A stretch of 64,000 bases of DNA, taken from NCBI GenBank assembly GCA_905250125.1, contig CAJNOL010001418.1, forward strand, positions 1-64,000, read 5' to 3'. Shown here piece after piece: positions 35,491-45,374 of this stretch; position 1 is the first letter of the stretch, and the number at the start of each line of letters is the position of its first letter. Source of the stretch: Rotaria sordida (taxonomy: Eukaryota; Rotifera; Eurotatoria; Philodinida; Philodinidae). A program made the translations under genes and the position numbers. The notes beneath the pieces are model-generated. The model saw only the letters and a list, made by a program, of their open reading frames with translations. It was not told the origin of the DNA and did no database searches.

Positions 35491-36252
35491 TCTAGGACAG
35501 TTGGTCACTAAGATAGATGGTCGCATTGTATAAAGTAAGAGAAATATGAAATGCAAAAACAATTGATCATTATTGATTTTGTTATGAACAATTAAACAGA
35601 GAACTCTACGGAAAAATTTGAACAATAATACAAGAGAAATTTAACAAGTCTAAGAAAACTTTGAATAGTGCATAAGACAAAAAAAAATACAAATTTTATA
35701 GAGACAATAAATGTTCAGCGAGCATTAATTGGTCATAAATATTTGGATGTGGATTATCTACTAGTTAACGAAGTCTTTTATTCAATGATTCATATTTTTC
35801 TACTGGTGGTTGTCGTCCTGTCATCGCGTTAATGATGTCCGAATGAATATTATTTTGTATGGCAAGCATACTTAGAGTATTCACATTTTGAGAGACTTTT
35901 ATCACACTTTTCCGATCGATTGTAGATGAGTAACCGTTGTGTATTAATAAAGATGTGTTTGTAGAAGTTTTTGTTAGAGTGACAGACATTATTACATTCG
36001 TAAAGTGATTTTTTGTTATTTTGAACAGCTTATGTATATGCGTATGTATACATATATATCGTTAAATAAAAATGATCATTAAACTAGAAGGATCAATCTG
36101 AACAATATTGAAATAATTAAATCAATTACTTTATTACAATGATTATTCTTCCATACAAGATTAATTTATTGTATCAATATTCTGCGGTAATTTTATTCAT
36201 AATCCTTGTGAAAGCTTGCACAGTGACCATCTGTCCTAGTGACCAACTGCCC
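35491..36252. mobile_element. TIR element with GGACAGTTGGTCACTA ends
   Basis: TCTAGGACAGTTGGTCACTA with the following AGATAGATGGTC (35491-35523) is the near reverse complement of 36222-36252. The next bases outside the right end (GCAACTGCCC) repeat the same theme, so the terminal repeat is itself duplicated and the exact border is uncertain. Inside, a 74-codon minus-strand frame (35765-35989, MSVTLTKTSTNTSLL...) reads like ordinary coding sequence. It has no family match and may be a captured exon. Confidence 0.65.
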
Positions 36253-36734
36253 GCGTGCAACTGCCCTAAACATTTAAAGTTGACTTTCATGCTGTAGCTC
36301 CTGTGTTGTTGGTGAAACTATGTTTATTGTAAAAGCTACTTAGACATTATTTCTCTGTTCTATACTATTTTATATTAGTTTGTATTATTTTCTTTGGCAT
36401 GGGCGAGAATGATTGGGCATATGATGTGTCGGTATTATCTGAAAATGTTTTTATATATTGTAGAAATAATTCTTTCAACTGATTCATAATTTAATTATAA
36501 ATGATATTCTTGAAATATTGAAAATATAATCAATCAGACAATATTTTAACTAAATTGCCCCAATTTATTACCAATTAAAGAACAATCATATGCCAAAATA
36601 TCGAGCAGAAGTTCCGACATCTGAATTGATATACAAAGCAGTTTCGGATATTTTATTGATATTTTAAAATTAAATAGAATCTGTGCTAGATACAAATGAT
36701 GAAGAAAGCCTTCTGAAGAGACTACATGTTCAAA

Positions 36735-38490
36735 AGGAATATGTTTGCTCAATGCATTCATGTAAAATCTTGTGTGTCCACGACTAGAATAATAGTGTAA
36801 TTATCGACGTTGTTCTATGCAAGAAACGAAAACATCATATTGCCTATGTATGCACCACAAAATAAATCTGCTTTTGCGCATTCATTCATATAGGTAAAAT
36901 AGCACATGATCATATATTATTGAGATATGTTTTGTTTTTATACCTATATTATCGTTGTTTTGCTTGTTCTCTCACTCATCAATTGAATGGATTAATCGAC
37001 AGAGTGAGAGAGTAAATCGATGGTTGAAAAAAATGTGCACTATATCACGACTTAACTTAGTTTTTTTTGACATTGTTGTACAGAATAGATAAAATATTAA
37101 GGCTTCACAAGCAATAGGATGCTGTTTAATACCGTTGATTCTGGTAAAACAAAGCTTCAAACGTTCCTCCTACATATAAGAGGGGACAATCGTTTTTGAT
37201 ACTAATACCGAGAGCAACTCGTGCTCAATGCCATGCTTCTCATCAAAGATCGAGATTTGGGTGTAGTCCTAGCCTTATTACCAATATCAGTTCCCATCCA
37301 GAATCGTTCCGGATTCTCGCAGAAATCCAGAACTCAATTTCAGTATCTCCCTCGGTCATCATCTTCGTTCGTGCTCCCATCTCTGTCTCCATGGCTATTT
37401 TTGTTCCGATTACGATTTCTATGTCAGTTCTGGTTTTTGTCTACGTCGCAGTTCAAGTTATCGTCCTGCTACCCATTTTAGTGAGCCGTCGGATTCAGAC
37501 TCTATTCAACGATTTATTCTGGCTTCACTCTCAGTCTTGCATCCACCTCGGAGTTTTTCACAGACTAGTGCTTGTTTGCGTTTAAATTTGGGCCCAATTA
37601 TTGGCTTTAACTTGAGTTTCGGCTTCACATTGGACACAGAAATTGGCCAGTTTCTCAGTTAAACTTTCGACTTCCGAGATGATCAAACTGCTCGTAGCCA
37701 ACGTGGTTCAACATAATTACTCTGGCTAGATCCAGTTATCGTCCGAGTTTCAGAAATCAGCCTGGCACCTCTCTAGGCTTCTGTAAGAGTTCCTAACGTT
37801 ACCGAGGATTCTGCTACGAGAGACTTATCTGCCACAGCTTGCGCCTTGCTTGAGCGCTCTCTCTCGGCTTCAGATCCGACTTAAAAGCCACTGGTGGTGG
37901 CGACATGTAACAGGCCTTTTGTCAAGCTCTGCAATTGATGTAAATTTATTTCATCGGTACTTTTTTTTTTTGATTCTTCAATAATAAAAATCAAAAGAAG
38001 AACAATTAATGTTCGAGAATATTTTCTTGAAGATATTATTCAATTACTCAGTGTTCAACTAATCAATTCAATATCAACAAAACAGATAAAACATGTGGAA
38101 AATATTCTTCACAAATTCGTAGTTAGTTTTTTTGATCAGTTGGACAAAATTTGAGAGAAATACAGAGATTAAATTCGTGTTTTATGATGAGAGAAAAGAA
38201 TTTTATAATGATTATTATTGACAACTTCGTAATTCTTAGCCTATTAGTTCGCTTAAGTACCACCACATATCTTCGAATTGCAAATATATTACTTTGTTGA
38301 ACTTCATCAAAACAACGATGCACCATTTATTGATATATTTTAAAAAGCTGTACATAAAAAGAACACCTGTGGCATGCAAAAAACTAAGATGCCGTTGTGT
38401 TTCTAGTTCACACAATTCTCCAGTTTTGACTTTTTCTGTTTATTGAAAACTTTACACCATCATACAATTATTATGTAGGTGAAGCTAGTA
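36735..38490 (+). repeat. Segmental direct duplication, copy B
   Basis: Partner of 33000-35120, about 350 bp shorter mainly in the tandem-word middle (37190-37900). The frames at 37196-37585 and 37221-37481 correspond to the frames in copy A and come from the same periodic sequence. Confidence 0.8.
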
Positions 38491-38519
38491 TCAGATTCGA
38501 ATAATTCCTGCCCAGATTC

Positions 38520-41150
38520 ACTTCAGCAGCGTTTCCAGCATTCTCATTTGTGTACCACGCAGCACTCAACATGCTCTATCGAATACTAAAATCGAATTCA
38601 TGACAACTTAAACACTCATGTACCATTCCGAATATATTGATTTTTCCTCTAGGGCTCTAGTGAACTCGCGCAGTAACTCCACTCATATTCCCTCAGAAAG
38701 TCTTCCAAATGCTTTGAGATCTGTCGCACTTAGAACTTCACATGCTCTATCGAACAGTGAAATCAGATTAACGATATATTCAACCACTCTTCCAGAACTT
38801 AAAAAATACTGATGCTTTCCTATGGGCCTTACAAACCGGGGAGTAATTCCTGCCCATATTCGTTCACATAGCATTCCAACTGTTCTCATTTGTGTTGGAC
38901 GTGGAATTCAACATCCTCTGTCCAATGCTAAAACGGATTGACGATAGCTTAAACTATTTGATCAGTAGTTGAAAAACAGTGATTTTTTCACATGGACCAT
39001 CGGAACACGGAGAGTAATTCCTACACATACTCGCTCCGGATGCGTTCCAAATATTCTCATTTATGTTTCAAGTAGAATTAAACATGCTCTATCCAATGGT
39101 GAAATCGCGTTAACGGACGTAGGGGAAATTATCACCAGATCCGAGGTTTTCCAGCCCAAATTCACTCGGGCACTTGTTCCACGCAGAACTCGACGAGGTT
39201 CATCGATTGGTGTAATCAGATTTTCCATATCTCAAACCAGTCGTCTACAAAACTGATTTTTCGAGTTTTTCCTTATTGCATCCAAAAACCCTCCAAAGTA
39301 TTCCTAGTCCGGATTCGCTCAGATACTTGTTACGAAACTCCTATTCTTCTTCCAAGTAGAACTTGACGAGCTCCATCCAATGGTGTAATCAGATTTTCCA
39401 TAAGTTAAATCAGTCGCTCACAAAATCGATTTTTCGAGTTGTTCTCCATAGGATCCGTGGGTTCTAGAAAAGTAGTTCCAGCCCCGAGTCGCTCAAGAAC
39501 TTATTCTAAGTCTCCTATTCTTATTTCAAGTACAACTCGATGAGCTGTATCGATTGGTATAACCAGATTTTCTATAGCTTAAATTGATGACCTGAAAAAG
39601 CGATTTTACGAATAATTTTCCATCGGATTCAGGTATTCTCAGTAGTAATTCCATCTTGGATTCGCCTAGGAACTTGTTCCAACAGTACTATTCTTGTTCC
39701 AAGCAGAGCTCGACGAGTTCTATCGAATGGACACCTTTGGAGCTCGATTCGATGCTTCTTTCTCCCTGAAATACCCATTTCTGGGTCCCAATTCCATGAT
39801 TTCTACCGAAAAACCTCTGAGGATTCGCCTAGAAGCACTTTCCAAGTAGACCTCGACGAGCTCTATCGAATGAACACATTTGCAGCTCGATAGGATGCTT
39901 CTTTCCTCCTGAAATAGCCATTTCTGGGTCCCGATTCCATGATTTCTACTGAAAAACTTCTGAGGATTCGCCTAGAAACACTTTCCAAGTATATAAACCA
40001 ACTTTCCAAGTAGACCTCGACGAGCTCTATCGAATGGACACCTTTGGAGCTCAATTCGATGCTTCTTTCCGCATAAAACAGCCATTCCCGGTGCCCGATC
40101 CCTAGATTTCTATTGAAAAATCTATGAGGATTCGCCTAAAATTTCTTTCCAGGTATATCAAGCAACTTTTCAAGTAGATCTTGACAAGCTCTATCGAATG
40201 GACCCATTTGGAGCTCAATTGTATGCTTCTTTTCTCCTAAAACAGCCATTCCAGGAGCCGGATTCCTAAATTTCTATCGAAAAACCTATGAGGATTCGCC
40301 TATGAGTACTTTCCAAGTAGATCTCGACGAGCTCTATCGAATGGACACCATTGGAGCTCAATTCAATGCCGGTTTGCCTCTATAATGGCCATTTCAGGAG
40401 GAAAGAAGCATTCTATCGAGCTCCAAAGGTGTCCATTCGATAGAGCTCGTCGAGATCTACTTGGAAAGTTGGTTCATATACTTGGAAAGTACTCCTGGAC
40501 GAATCCTTAGAAGTTTTTCCATTGAAATCAAGGAATCGAGGCCCAAAAATGGCCATTTCCGGAGGAAAGAAGCATCCTATCGAGCTGCAAATGTGTCCAT
40601 TCGATAGAGCTCGTCGAGATCTACTTGAAAAGTTAGTTGATATACTTGGAAAGTGCTTCTAGGCGAATCCTCAGAGGTTTTTCGGTAGAAATCATGGAAT
40701 TGGGACCCAGAAATGTGTATTTCAGGGGAAAAGAAGCATCGAATCGAGCTCCAAAGGTGTCCATTCGATAGAGCTCGTCGAGATCTACTTGGAAAGTTGG
40801 TTTATATACTTGGAAAGTGCTTCTGAGCGAATCGTGACAGCCGTTTCTGTACATATATAGGAATGAGGCCCGGAAGTGGCGATTTTGGGGGGAAAGAAGC
40901 ACCGTATTTAATTCCAAAGATGTTCGTTGGATAGAACACGTCAAGATCTATCTGGAAACTTAATGGTTTAGTTGGAAAGCACTCAGGGGTGAATCGCGAC
41001 AAGTTTTTCGGGAATTGATTGCATTTTATACGTTTTTTTGATGGTATTTATGGATTTCCTGGATTTGAGGGGAGGGGGGGGGGGGTTAGGAAAAAATTAA
41101 TGGTGTGGTTGGATAGAGCTCGTCGAGTTCTACTTGGAAAGTTGTTGAAC
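38520..41150. repeat. Satellite array with orientation switch near 40390
   Basis: The core CAAGTAGACCTCGACGAGCT followed by CTATCGAATGGACAC recurs every 140-180 bp. Forward cores lie near 38553, 38735, 38895, 39065, 39180, 39352, 39525, 39704, 39843, 40007, 40172 and 40315. Reverse cores lie near 40425, 40605, 40765, 40935 and 41115. Units left of 39.7 kb are the most diverged. Those flanking the switch are the most alike, with extra shared text such as GAGGATTCGCCTAGAAGCAC. The half from 39.7 to 41.15 kb therefore forms one long imperfect palindrome. Open frames on both strands inside it are repeat artefacts. Confidence 0.88.
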
Positions 41151-41475
41151 TGCGTTGGAAAGTGTTTTGGAGCGAATCGTTTCAAGAAATACCCGAATCC
41201 AGACCTAAGATATCCTACGTCATATATTAAATTGAGCAAAATCTGACGACATCGATTGAGCAGGTCTCTGGTAGATCGGTCGTGGCTTATATGAAATGGC
41301 TCTTAAAACAAGTTATTCGAATATTTTCGAAATTTGACATCAACATATTATTTATTCTCTACTCGATCTGATTGAAAAAGATCGATAAACAAATAAGTTA
41401 ATAATAATGATAATATTACAAGTAAATAACACAAATGTTTCTTCTTTACTTATTCTGTTTTTTTTTGAATCATAG
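41151..41475. other. Spacer, no gene seen
   Basis: No recognizable feature beyond the tail of the satellite. It ends in a T-rich tract and CATAG acceptor at 41471-41475. Confidence 0.4.
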
Positions 41476-41654
41476 TTCATCATATTATTCCAAAATTAAT
41501 TCTTAAACGAACGAAAAATTCTAATAAACAATCTGTTGATGTATCGAAATATTTAATGGAAGTATATCGATTATGCCATTATGAATTAGTAAAAGATTAT
41601 CAAACAGTTGATATGATACTTGATGTTTCTGCTGTTCAACCATATTTTGATTGA
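41476..41654 (+). pseudogene. Orphan terminal exon of an unknown gene
   Basis: After a good acceptor (poly-T then ATCATAG, ending 41475), a frame runs to TGA at 41652-41654. It reads HHIIPKLILKRTKNSNK and later VSKYLMEVYRLCHYELVKDY, ending AVQPYFD. Its composition is that of normal coding sequence and unlike the satellite next to it. I see no upstream exons, because the satellite array begins just to the left. It may be the 3' end of a gene whose remainder was lost or displaced. Family unknown. Confidence 0.4.
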
Positions 41655-42359
41655 AAACGAAGATGAGAACGAACGGTATAATTAAATAAAAATTTTCGTT
41701 ATTCATTTTTATACTTTTGTCTTTCGTATTCTGCATAGAGTTGTATATGAATTGTATAAGATTCTTTTTTACAAAATCAAAATTTAGTTTTCATAATAGT
41801 GAAAGTAAATCTTTTGCTTTTATACAAATTGACAACAAGAAAAATATAAACTAATGCATCGACTTCTTCTTCGATATAACATCGGATGAACGATCTGTCT
41901 CAACCGGCATTTGATAGGCATGATATAAAACTTTGAATTCTTATGTAAAGATGTTCGATAATTTCCGTTACTTAAGAATGTTGAACAGATCGAGAATCGG
42001 TCTCCCTAGAACTTCAAGTGCGTAGAAGAGATGCAATTAAGGTGGCCATATTCATTTTTGAAACAGAATATGAGAAAATAGTTAAGTCAATTCATACGCT
42101 ATACACTAGAGTTAACACCTGTATGTTTCTCCAGCAAAGAGAAATATATATATATTCTTTACTTATTTTTTTCTTAATGCAATAAGAGTTAAATGAACAT
42201 TATCTCACGATTAATCGAACTTTCTTAAATGAAAATCACTCTACTTTGTTTATAAAATGAAAATTCTATGTTAACAATTACAGATGTCAATTTCTTTGAA
42301 TGAAGAAAACAACAATCAAGGGAAAACTAAAGATATTTCATTTTCTTACATCTATGTGA
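41655..42359. other. Intergenic DNA, no gene seen
   Basis: No supported feature. Confidence 0.4.
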
Positions 42360-43330
42360 CAACCAGCCCAGGACGAAGAAACCGACACCAGGATCCCATC
42401 GGATCCCATAGGATTCCCGGCAAAATCCGATAATTTTCGACAGAATCCCATCGGAAGTTGTCGGAAGATACAGGAAAGTGTCGGATTCCTTGGCACAGAA
42501 TTCCAATCGGAAGTTGTCGGATGTCGGATCCGACGATTTTCGACAGTCGGAAGATCTTGGAAAGTACAGGATCCGACGGGATCCTACTAGACTTCTATAG
42601 GTAAACCAGATATTACGCGCAGCATGGGTGCTGCACTCATCAGCTTTTTATTTTATATGAAGCAGTATATATATAAGGTGCTGGTTAGTCTGGGCGGATG
42701 TCCCAATTCTTTTTTTATCATACTTAGCTGATACATTATGGAAACAGCATGATAAAAAAAGAATTGGGACATCCATCCACACTAATCAGTATCATCTCAT
42801 GTCGTTCGGACTGGCCCTAAATAATATAAAATTGTCTTTTTTTAATAAAATCATACTCACGTTGCATTTTCTTGTTGAGCATTATCTAAATAAAGAAAAG
42901 AAATTATTTATTTAAATAAATACTTACTGTTCATTTCGATATTTAGATGAGCCTAAATAAAGAAAAAAAAATATTATTTATTTAACTAAATACTTACTGG
43001 TCATTTCGATGTTGAGATAGATCTAAATAAATAAAAAAAAAAATTATTTATTTAAATAAATACTTACTATTCATTTCAATGTGGAGATGAACCTAAATAA
43101 ATAAAAAAATATTATTTATTTAAATTATTTAAATAAGTAATTTTTTTTCTTTATTTAGATCAATCTCAACATCGAAATGAATAGTAAGTATTTAATTAAA
43201 TAAATAATATTTTTTTTCTTTATGTAGGTTCATCTAAACATCGAAATGACTAGTAAGTATTTATTTAAATAAATAATTTTTTTTTCTTTATTTAGGTTCA
43301 TCTCAACATCGAAATGAATAGTCAGCCATA
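42360..43330 (-). repeat. Composite repeat, copy 2: seven 25-nt splice-flanked cores, hairpin, TCGGA-rich part
   Basis: Minus-oriented cores at 42861-42885, 42928-42952, 42998-43022 and 43068-43092, and plus-oriented cores at 43159-43183, 43228-43252 and 43296-43320, are all exactly 25 nt. In core orientation each is preceded by a T-rich tract ending TTTAG or GTAG. Each is followed by GTAAGT or GTGAGT, except the last, which has GTCAGC. The linkers are 42-45 bp, the size of short introns in this genome. The consensus core is about GTTCATCTCAACATCGAAAT plus GAATA. On the left lie a final acceptor at 42817-42816, a long hairpin (about 42682-42790) with AATTCTTTTTTTATCAT arms, and TCGGA/CCGAC words (42384-42590). 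The part order is the same as in copy 1, reversed. Confidence 0.8.
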
Positions 43331-43339
43331 AAATCAAAA

Positions 43340-43612
43340 GGTTCTCAGAAAATTTTTCCATCCGTCAATATTTGTGAAGCTCTCTTTGCCCATCATTTTG
43401 ATAAAAAGATTTTTTAAATTTGATAAATAAATGATGATGCTGGGATGAAAATACTAGAAACATTGAGACAGTTCTGTCTACTAGAGCTAAGATTTTTTCA
43501 GTATTTTGACACTAGCACCGTCATTTATTTATCAAATTAAAAAAATCTTTTTATTAAAATGATCGGCAAAGAGAGCTCTACAAAGCCTGATAGACGAAAA
43601 ATTTCCTGAGAT
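43340..43612. repeat. Inverted repeat, about 95-bp arms (MITE-like)
   Basis: The left arm (about 43340-43440) and right arm (about 43518-43612) share TCTCAGAAAATTTTTCC, GAGCTCTCTTTGCC/AGCTCTCTTTGCC and a TAAATAAATGA block in opposite orientation. It abuts the last 25-nt core, which may explain that core's altered donor. Confidence 0.75.
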
Positions 43613-43869
43613 TTATTTGTTTTTCGTGGTTGACTATTCATGGAAATCCTCAATTATATGTCTGAAATTTTAGAACTTTTGGTAATTCTTTAGCTCATAA
43701 TCATTCTATGAATTGCTGGCTACACTGCTAAATCCTCCTTTCGACGATCTTTCATTTGGTATAAAATTCAATGCGGATATCATTTGTATTTGGAGCTGTA
43801 CCCCCCCCTGGAAAAATATTATTCGCTATCCCGTAGAATCAAATCGTGCCCAATGTGTTAAATAAATAA

Positions 43870-43975
43870 TATATATTTTTATTTTATTTAGGTTCATCTA
43901 AAGATCGAAATGACCAGTAAGTATTAATACTTACTGGTCATTTCGATGTTGACATAAATCTAAATAAAAAAAATA
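43870..43975. repeat. Fold-back pair of 25-nt splice-flanked cores
   Basis: A plus core at 43892-43916 and a minus core at 43935-43959 face each other. Their donor sites (GTAAGTAT and ATACTTAC) are only two bases apart. Both keep the T-rich acceptor side. Confidence 0.75.
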
Positions 43976-44084
43976 TGATTTATTTAATTAAATGTTTCTT
44001 ATTGATTTGAAAGTTAAGATTAATCAATATTTCACATCTTGTCTAAGAATCACTAAAAAGCAAAGCTAGGTAATTTAATATCGC

Positions 44085-44240
44085 CAGATTTCATCGGATC
44101 CGACGATTTCCGATAGTCGGATCCTATCATCGGAATCCGACATCGGAAATCGTCGGAAACTAACGGATAATGATGGTTTTCCGACGGTCGGATCCTATCG
44201 GACTCCAACTGTCGGATAGTCTCGGATCCGATTGGGTGAG
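44085..44240. repeat. TCGGATCC / GTCGGA-rich patch
   Basis: The words TCGGATCC, GTCGGA and TCCGACG repeat about every 10-20 bases in both orientations, as in the tails of the composite repeats. The 69-codon minus-strand frame across it is an artefact. Confidence 0.65.
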
Positions 44241-45374
44241 TTCGACCTGGGAGAATTTCCATTTAGGCAAGCCATGAGCTCGAAACCTTTCAGAGTTTTC
44301 TTGGTCTCGTTAAGTCCTACTCATAGCCTCAAATATGAGTTCGAACGATGTCCGACAATTGCCATATATATTCTTTCGTTCATCTCTACATCATAATAAT
44401 TTAATTCGAAAAATTTAAGTACGAGAAAACGAAATCGAGTTGTGCAATCTCCATTGAATATGTTTCAAAAAAACATTTAATGTTGAAAATAAACTGAAAA
44501 ATCATTGTAATTTCATACTTTCAAAAACATAAAACTAATAAATTTATTTGTCTTTAATTGTTCTAGAATTGATTGACATTGTTATATTATTCTAATAATA
44601 TGAAGATATGTTAAACTAATTATTAAAATCTTTGAAATCATTTATATCCGAAACTAACATATATTAATAATAGTTTACTGATACAATTAAAACATATTAT
44701 ACTCAAACAGTTGCATAGAAAATTTCTTATTGCAAGAAAATATAATGACATAGATGTTGAATTTTGGCTTCCTTCTATACGATTTTGATGCTGGTATTAG
44801 GTACACAATAGTCAAAATCTTGTAGAAGGAAGCCAAAATTCATCCTCTCACGGTACGCAACAGAATTTGATAATATATACATCATTGAATAGAGAAAGTC
44901 TTCCTCTACAAACCTACACATATCTCATTCTGCAGTCAAAAATTACTATGAAACTTATAGTCGCCTTTAGGAAACTAGCCGAAGTACCGAGCGTTGCTCG
45001 AAGAAATTTAAGATTTCATTTACGAGAAATTGGAAAATGATAACCTTATGATTTATTATAAGTCACCGATTGTGGATGTCACACAAAATGCGCTCAGAAC
45101 CTTGGATGTTTTTAACGTTTTCGACATTTTTAAATTTCAAATTTTGTCTCGTGAAATCAAATATCTTCAATATTTTTTCTGCAGAAATGACAAAAGTATG
45201 TCTTGAAAAGGTAGATATTGCATTCAAAATTAGTATATATCACTATATAAAATAGATCGAATCGTTTTCTACCAATCTTGAGAAAGAGATTGATTAGATT
45301 TATACCTTGTTTATTCTAATATAGCATCATTAAAAATAAAATATTCTCAAAATATTTTCTTTTATTGAAAGAAC
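44241..45374. other. Intergenic DNA downstream of the F-box gene
   Basis: No gene is recognized except the hairpin at 44759-44841. Confidence 0.45.
44759..44841. repeat. Compact hairpin, 30-nt arms and 23-nt loop
   Basis: GAATTTTGGCTTCCTTCTA at 44759 and TAGAAGGAAGCCAAAATTC at 44823-44841 pair perfectly. After a three-to-four-base mismatch, ATTTTGA pairs with TCAAAAT. Arm length, central bulge and loop resemble a small-RNA precursor. A tiny MITE remnant would look the same. Confidence 0.6.

Noticed and set aside
37196-37585. 129-codon frame with hydrophobic VSIS-type repeats that could pass for a membrane protein
   Set aside because: Same periodic tract as in copy A; hydrophobicity follows from the repeat words, and the reading frame is not shared between copies.
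33000-38490. LTR retrotransposon interpretation of the direct duplication
   Set aside because: No gag/pol-type coding, primer-binding site or TG..CA ends were seen; the copies are too diverged and their middle is a tandem tract.
39863-41246. Several 63-103 codon frames on both strands
   Set aside because: All read through satellite units and appear in mirror form on either side of the orientation switch.
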